Positions 33,923 to 36,706 of a stretch of DNA of 36,706 nucleotides are shown here, piece after piece. A model generated the notes under the pieces. The model was given only the letters and a program-made list of their open reading frames with translations, was not told the DNA's origin and did no database searches. This DNA comes from Bacteroidales bacterium (GTDB taxonomy: Bacteria; Bacteroidota; Bacteroidia; Bacteroidales; DTU049). Position 1 is the stretch's first letter; each line of letters opens with the position of its first letter. The stretch spans positions 1 to 36,706 of the forward strand of contig JAFGWG010000038.1 of the NCBI GenBank assembly GCA_016937255.1. Reading direction: 5' to 3'. The position numbers were made by a program, and so were the translations under genes.

Positions 33923-33953
33923 CAAAAATAATTCAATTTGCTGAATATACAAA
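33923..33953 (-). promoter_or_regulatory. Consensus Bacteroidota promoter of efp-lpxD
   Basis: On the minus strand TTTG (33953-33950), 19 nt, TATTTTTG (33930-33923) matches TTTG-N19/20-TAnnTTTG fully. The -7 element is 19 nt before the efp ATG. Confidence 0.72.
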
Positions 33954-34395
33954 CTAATACTTAAATTATCCTCTGTGTATTCTAATCTAAAGAACAATAA
34001 TATAGAATGTTTCGTAGCAATACTTATACAATTCATCGAAAAACTTTGAATTTTTATAAGGAGGTCAATTTAATTCGTGTGTTAATTTATAATATTTGAT
34101 ACGCAATATATATTTTTCATCTAAAAATACGCATAGTGCTTGGTTTTTATTAAAAAATTTTGTATATTTATTAACAACAAGGAGGCAAAGCTATGAGAGG
34201 CTACTTTTAACAATATTGAATTAAGATACTTTTTTTGGTTATCAAAATACTCCGTTAGCCAAAAATGTTTTGTTGTAACTTGCCTGAATCAGCAAAACAA
34301 AAATACTGTTTATTCCAGAAATAAATTAAAATTACTGCGATCTAACCACTACATCATCCTTCATGAATGACTGATGTGGATAAAAATATTGAGCC
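33954..34395. other. AT-rich leader interval before the right-hand surface protein
   Basis: No gene of normal size. It contains a perfect anti-16S match TAAGGAGGT (34057-34065) without a sensible frame after it, a Shine-Dalgarno-led mini-ORF (34193-34210), an inverted repeat TTTTGTT (34268-34274) / AACAAAA (34296-34302), and another ACATCA (34351-34356) / TGATGT (34372-34377) that ends 18 bp before the ATG. No exact TAnnTTTG was found on the plus strand, so the promoter is unclear. Confidence 0.5.
34193..34210 (+). promoter_or_regulatory. Shine-Dalgarno-led mini-ORF encoding MRGYF (possible leader peptide)
   Basis: AAGGAGG (34179-34185) stands 7 nt before ATG AGA GGC TAC TTT TAA. Both motif and spacing are ideal for a Shine-Dalgarno start, although the chromosomal genes here lack such sequences. 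It lies 185 nt upstream of the surface protein ATG. This may be a translated leader with a regulatory role, or a chance match. Confidence 0.4.
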
Positions 34396-36706
34396 ATGGA
34401 AAACATTTATTCAATTAAGCAGAAATTTACGGGACAACAAAAAATTCAACAATTATTCAGAAGATTATTTCTGCTAATAATACTTTTGATGTTTATGAGT
34501 CCCGGTGCGAATGCGCAATCGGGACTATGTGACCCTGGTGTTCCATTTTATACATGTGACCTAACAGGACAACCAAATGGCACATGGGTATCCCCTTCTG
34601 ATGCTAGAAGCGGGAATTGTTGTGGAACAAGTGCTCCTGATCGCTGTATAGAATTTGAAATTACATTAGATCCGGCTACTGTTGCAATAAATTTTAATAT
34701 TGCCAGCGGGGCTGTTCCTCCTGGAGCTTTATTTTATCAAATTAATTGTGGACCACCAGTTGCGGTCGGCTCCCCAATCTGTATTTCCGGCGTCGGTCCG
34801 CATACCATTACTTTTTGTAAGCCAGGAAATAACGAAAACACATATAGCATTACAGGAATTGGAGCGCCAGAAGCTTCTCCACCAGTTTATGCTAGCAACA
34901 CATGTCCTGCAAATATCTGGGCTACAGGCTATGATTCAACTACAGTTGTTTGGAGCGATATTACTGGAGGAGGTCTATACGATTCATATTTAAGTTGTAC
35001 ATCAAATTGTCTTTCTCCTTTAGTAACTCCTGCCCCTGGACACCCAGCCTTTGTTGATTATAGGGTTTGCGGAATGCTTGCATCAGGAAACTGCGTGTCA
35101 GACACCGTGTTTTGCGATACTGTTCGTGTCTATTTCTTTGACCCAATAGAAGCAATAGTTAATCCTAATCCCGCCCAGTTTTGTCAAGGCGAATCAGGAG
35201 TAACCCTCATTGGTTCCTCAACTGGTGGATTTGGCACAATTTATTATAATTGGTATAATGATTCTTGGACCAACGTTGGTTCAACACAGAATTATTTTGC
35301 AACTACTGCAGGAACCTATTATTTGGTTGTTACCGACGACATGTACCCAGGATGTCCAGCAGATACAGTTGAAGTTATAGTTGCCGAGTTGCCACCCCCT
35401 GCTATAGAAATTGTACCCGGCTATGTTGGTGTATGTGAAGGAAGTTCTGTTGATCTATTGGCAACTGGTGCAAGTTCTTATGTATGGTCGCCCGCCACAG
35501 GACTAAGCAGTACAACCGGAAATGTGGTAACAGCTTCTCCTAGCTCAACAACAACTTACACTGTAACAGGTACAGATATTAATGGTTGTACCGGTACCGC
35601 TCAAATTCTTTTTGAAATATTTCCCTTGCCAATAATAGATGCAGGGCCAAATCAGGAAATCTGTCTTGGAGAATCTGCTCAACTCCAAGGTTCAGGAGCA
35701 TTCATTTATGAGTGGACCCCTGCAGCAACCTTAAATGATCCAAATATTTCTAATCCTATTGCAACTCCGGCAGTTACTACAACCTATTATCTTACAGGGT
35801 ATTCACTAGGTGGAAATATTATCACAAATGGAGATTTTGAATTAGGAAATACCGGATTCTATACTGACTATAATTATGACCCGGATTTATATCCTGAAGG
35901 AAATTACTATATCACAGATAATCCCAACACTCATCATGCAAACTTTTCTGCCTGTCAGGATCATACTCCTCCTCCAGGCACAGAGCTGATGCTGGTTAAT
36001 GGAGCTCCAATTCCTGGGCAAGAAGTTTGGTGTCAGGATATTGCAGTTACCCCGGCAACAGATTATGCCTTTTCTACTTGGATTACAAGTGTGCATCCAA
36101 CCAATCCTGCAGTTTTACAATTTTCTATTAATGGTGGACTTTTAGGTGCGCCATTTACAGCACCAAGCACAACTTGTACATGGCAACAATTTTACGAGGT
36201 TTGGAACAGTGGGTTTAATACTACCGCCCAAATTTGTATTGTAAATCAAAATATTATTAGAAGTGGAAATGATTTTGCCTTAGACGACATTTCATTCTCC
36301 CCTTTGTGTTCTGTCGTTGATTCTACTACTGTTTTTGTAAATCCAAATCCTATAATTACTGTAACACCAGTTAACCCAAGTATTTGTGAAGGAGAAAACA
36401 TTGACTTAACTGCAAATTCGGATGTTGTTGGTACAACTTATGAATGGAGTACAACTGAAACAACCCCAACCATAACAGTTGCACCCTTGTCAACAACAAC
36501 ATATTCAGTAACAGGAACCGCTGCAAGCTGTACCGGATCAACAGATATAAGCGTTACTGTTAATCCCGCTCCAACATTAAACATTACAACTTCCTCAACA
36601 GAAATCTGCGATGGTGCAACAGCCAACCTCACGGTTAGCAGCGATATTCCGGGAACTACATTCCTTTGGAGTACTACAGAAACAACTGCGGCTATTGATG
36701 TGAGTC
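34396..36706 (+). CDS. Giant secreted adhesin-like protein with Ig-like modules and a CBM-like domain (C-terminus off the right edge)
   Basis: The frame is open from the ATG at 34396 to the edge (770 codons). A long signal sequence (basic QKIQQLFRR, then LFLLIILLMFMSPGANAQS) is followed by a Cys-rich domain (about 43-160: CDPGVPFYTCDLTGQP, NCCGTSAPDRCIEFEI). Then come Ig-like modules with a shared pattern: CxGES near the start, YxWSPATGLS, SSTTTYTVTGTDxNGC (about 250-470). At about 475-638 lies a jelly-roll, CBM/DUF642-like domain: NGDFELGNTGFY, WCQDIAVTPATDYAF, WQQFYEVWNSG, FALDDISFSPLC. More Ig-like modules follow (ICEGENIDLTANS, EWSTTETTPTI). This resembles Bacteroidota gliding/T9SS-associated surface proteins; no sorting domain is inside the window. 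Ligand unknown. Confidence 0.85.
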   Translation, partial: MENIYSIKQKFTGQQKIQQLFRRLFLLIILLMFMSPGANAQSGLCDPGVPFYTCDLTGQPNGTWVSPSDARSGNCCGTSAPDRCIEFEITLDPATVAINFNIASGAVPPGALFYQINCGPPVAVGSPICISGVGPHTITFCKPGNNENTYSITGIGAPEASPPVYASNTCPANIWATGYDSTTVVWSDITGGGLYDSYLSCTSNCLSPLVTPAPGHPAFVDYRVCGMLASGNCVSDTVFCDTVRVYFFDPIEAIVNPNPAQFCQGESGVTLIGSSTGGFGTIYYNWYNDSWTNVGSTQNYFATTAGTYYLVVTDDMYPGCPADTVEVIVAELPPPAIEIVPGYVGVCEGSSVDLLATGASSYVWSPATGLSSTTGNVVTASPSSTTTYTVTGTDINGCTGTAQILFEIFPLPIIDAGPNQEICLGESAQLQGSGAFIYEWTPAATLNDPNISNPIATPAVTTTYYLTGYSLGGNIITNGDFELGNTGFYTDYNYDPDLYPEGNYYITDNPNTHHANFSACQDHTPPPGTELMLVNGAPIPGQEVWCQDIAVTPATDYAFSTWITSVHPTNPAVLQFSINGGLLGAPFTAPSTTCTWQQFYEVWNSGFNTTAQICIVNQNIIRSGNDFALDDISFSPLCSVVDSTTVFVNPNPIITVTPVNPSICEGENIDLTANSDVVGTTYEWSTTETTPTITVAPLSTTTYSVTGTAASCTGSTDISVTVNPAPTLNITTSSTEICDGATANLTVSSDIPGTTFLWSTTETTAAIDVS

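Overview
The window comes from a member of the Bacteroidota, probably an uncultured, free-living Bacteroidales-like lineage of low to moderate GC. The grounds are: promoters of the TTTG - 19/20 nt - TAnnTTTG type; almost no Shine-Dalgarno sequences; a type IX secretion (T9SS) C-terminal sorting domain on one protein and a degraded copy in a pseudogene; Bacteroidota-type families (DUF4783, DUF2807/GIN-domain lipoproteins, DUF4143 ATPases); and the gene blocks rlmH | DUF4783-nadC-yihY and efp-lpxD. No rRNA, tRNA, CRISPR array or intact insertion sequence was seen.

Layout. (1) 1-3136, minus: N-terminal part of a giant secreted surface protein whose 88-residue repeats run off the left edge. (2) 3340-8317, minus: a divergent phosphoglycerate kinase, a DUF4143 ATPase with a palindrome at its start codon, and a coupled trio of alcohol dehydrogenase, mtgA and a YbaK/ProX-type editing deacylase. 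(3) 8513-12443, minus: a three-gene envelope operon (DUF2807 lipoprotein and two small outer-membrane proteins), a repeat-rich intergenic stretch, and a T9SS cargo with seven 56-residue FG-GAP-like repeats. (4) 12663-19193: ahcY, a lipoprotein, a ceramidase-like (CREST) membrane hydrolase, manC with a membrane J-domain protein, a transposon/T9SS chimeric pseudogene, and a YidB-like protein. (5) 19378-25633: mutS2, ppk2, yihY, nadC, DUF4783 and rlmH. (6) 25686-32383: a surface polysaccharide cluster with a glycosyltransferase, flippase, methyltransferase, two tandem chain-length regulators and a polymerase/ligase. (7) 32380-33903, minus: lpxD and efp. (8) 34396-36706, plus: start of a second giant secreted adhesin-like protein, preceded by an unusual leader.

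The common theme is the cell surface: T9SS-type secreted repeat proteins, polysaccharide assembly (GDP-mannose from manC plausibly feeding it), lipid A acylation, peptidoglycan polymerisation and a possible sphingolipid hydrolase, set among housekeeping genes. The less explained signals are heptanucleotide arrays abutting the stop codons of two unrelated genes in the same phase, the operator-like palindrome of the DUF4143 ATPase, the CREST hydrolase, and the Shine-Dalgarno-bearing mini-ORF leader upstream of the right-hand adhesin. Nothing here is clearly a new defence or genetic system. Homology calls are from reading the translations, not from searches.
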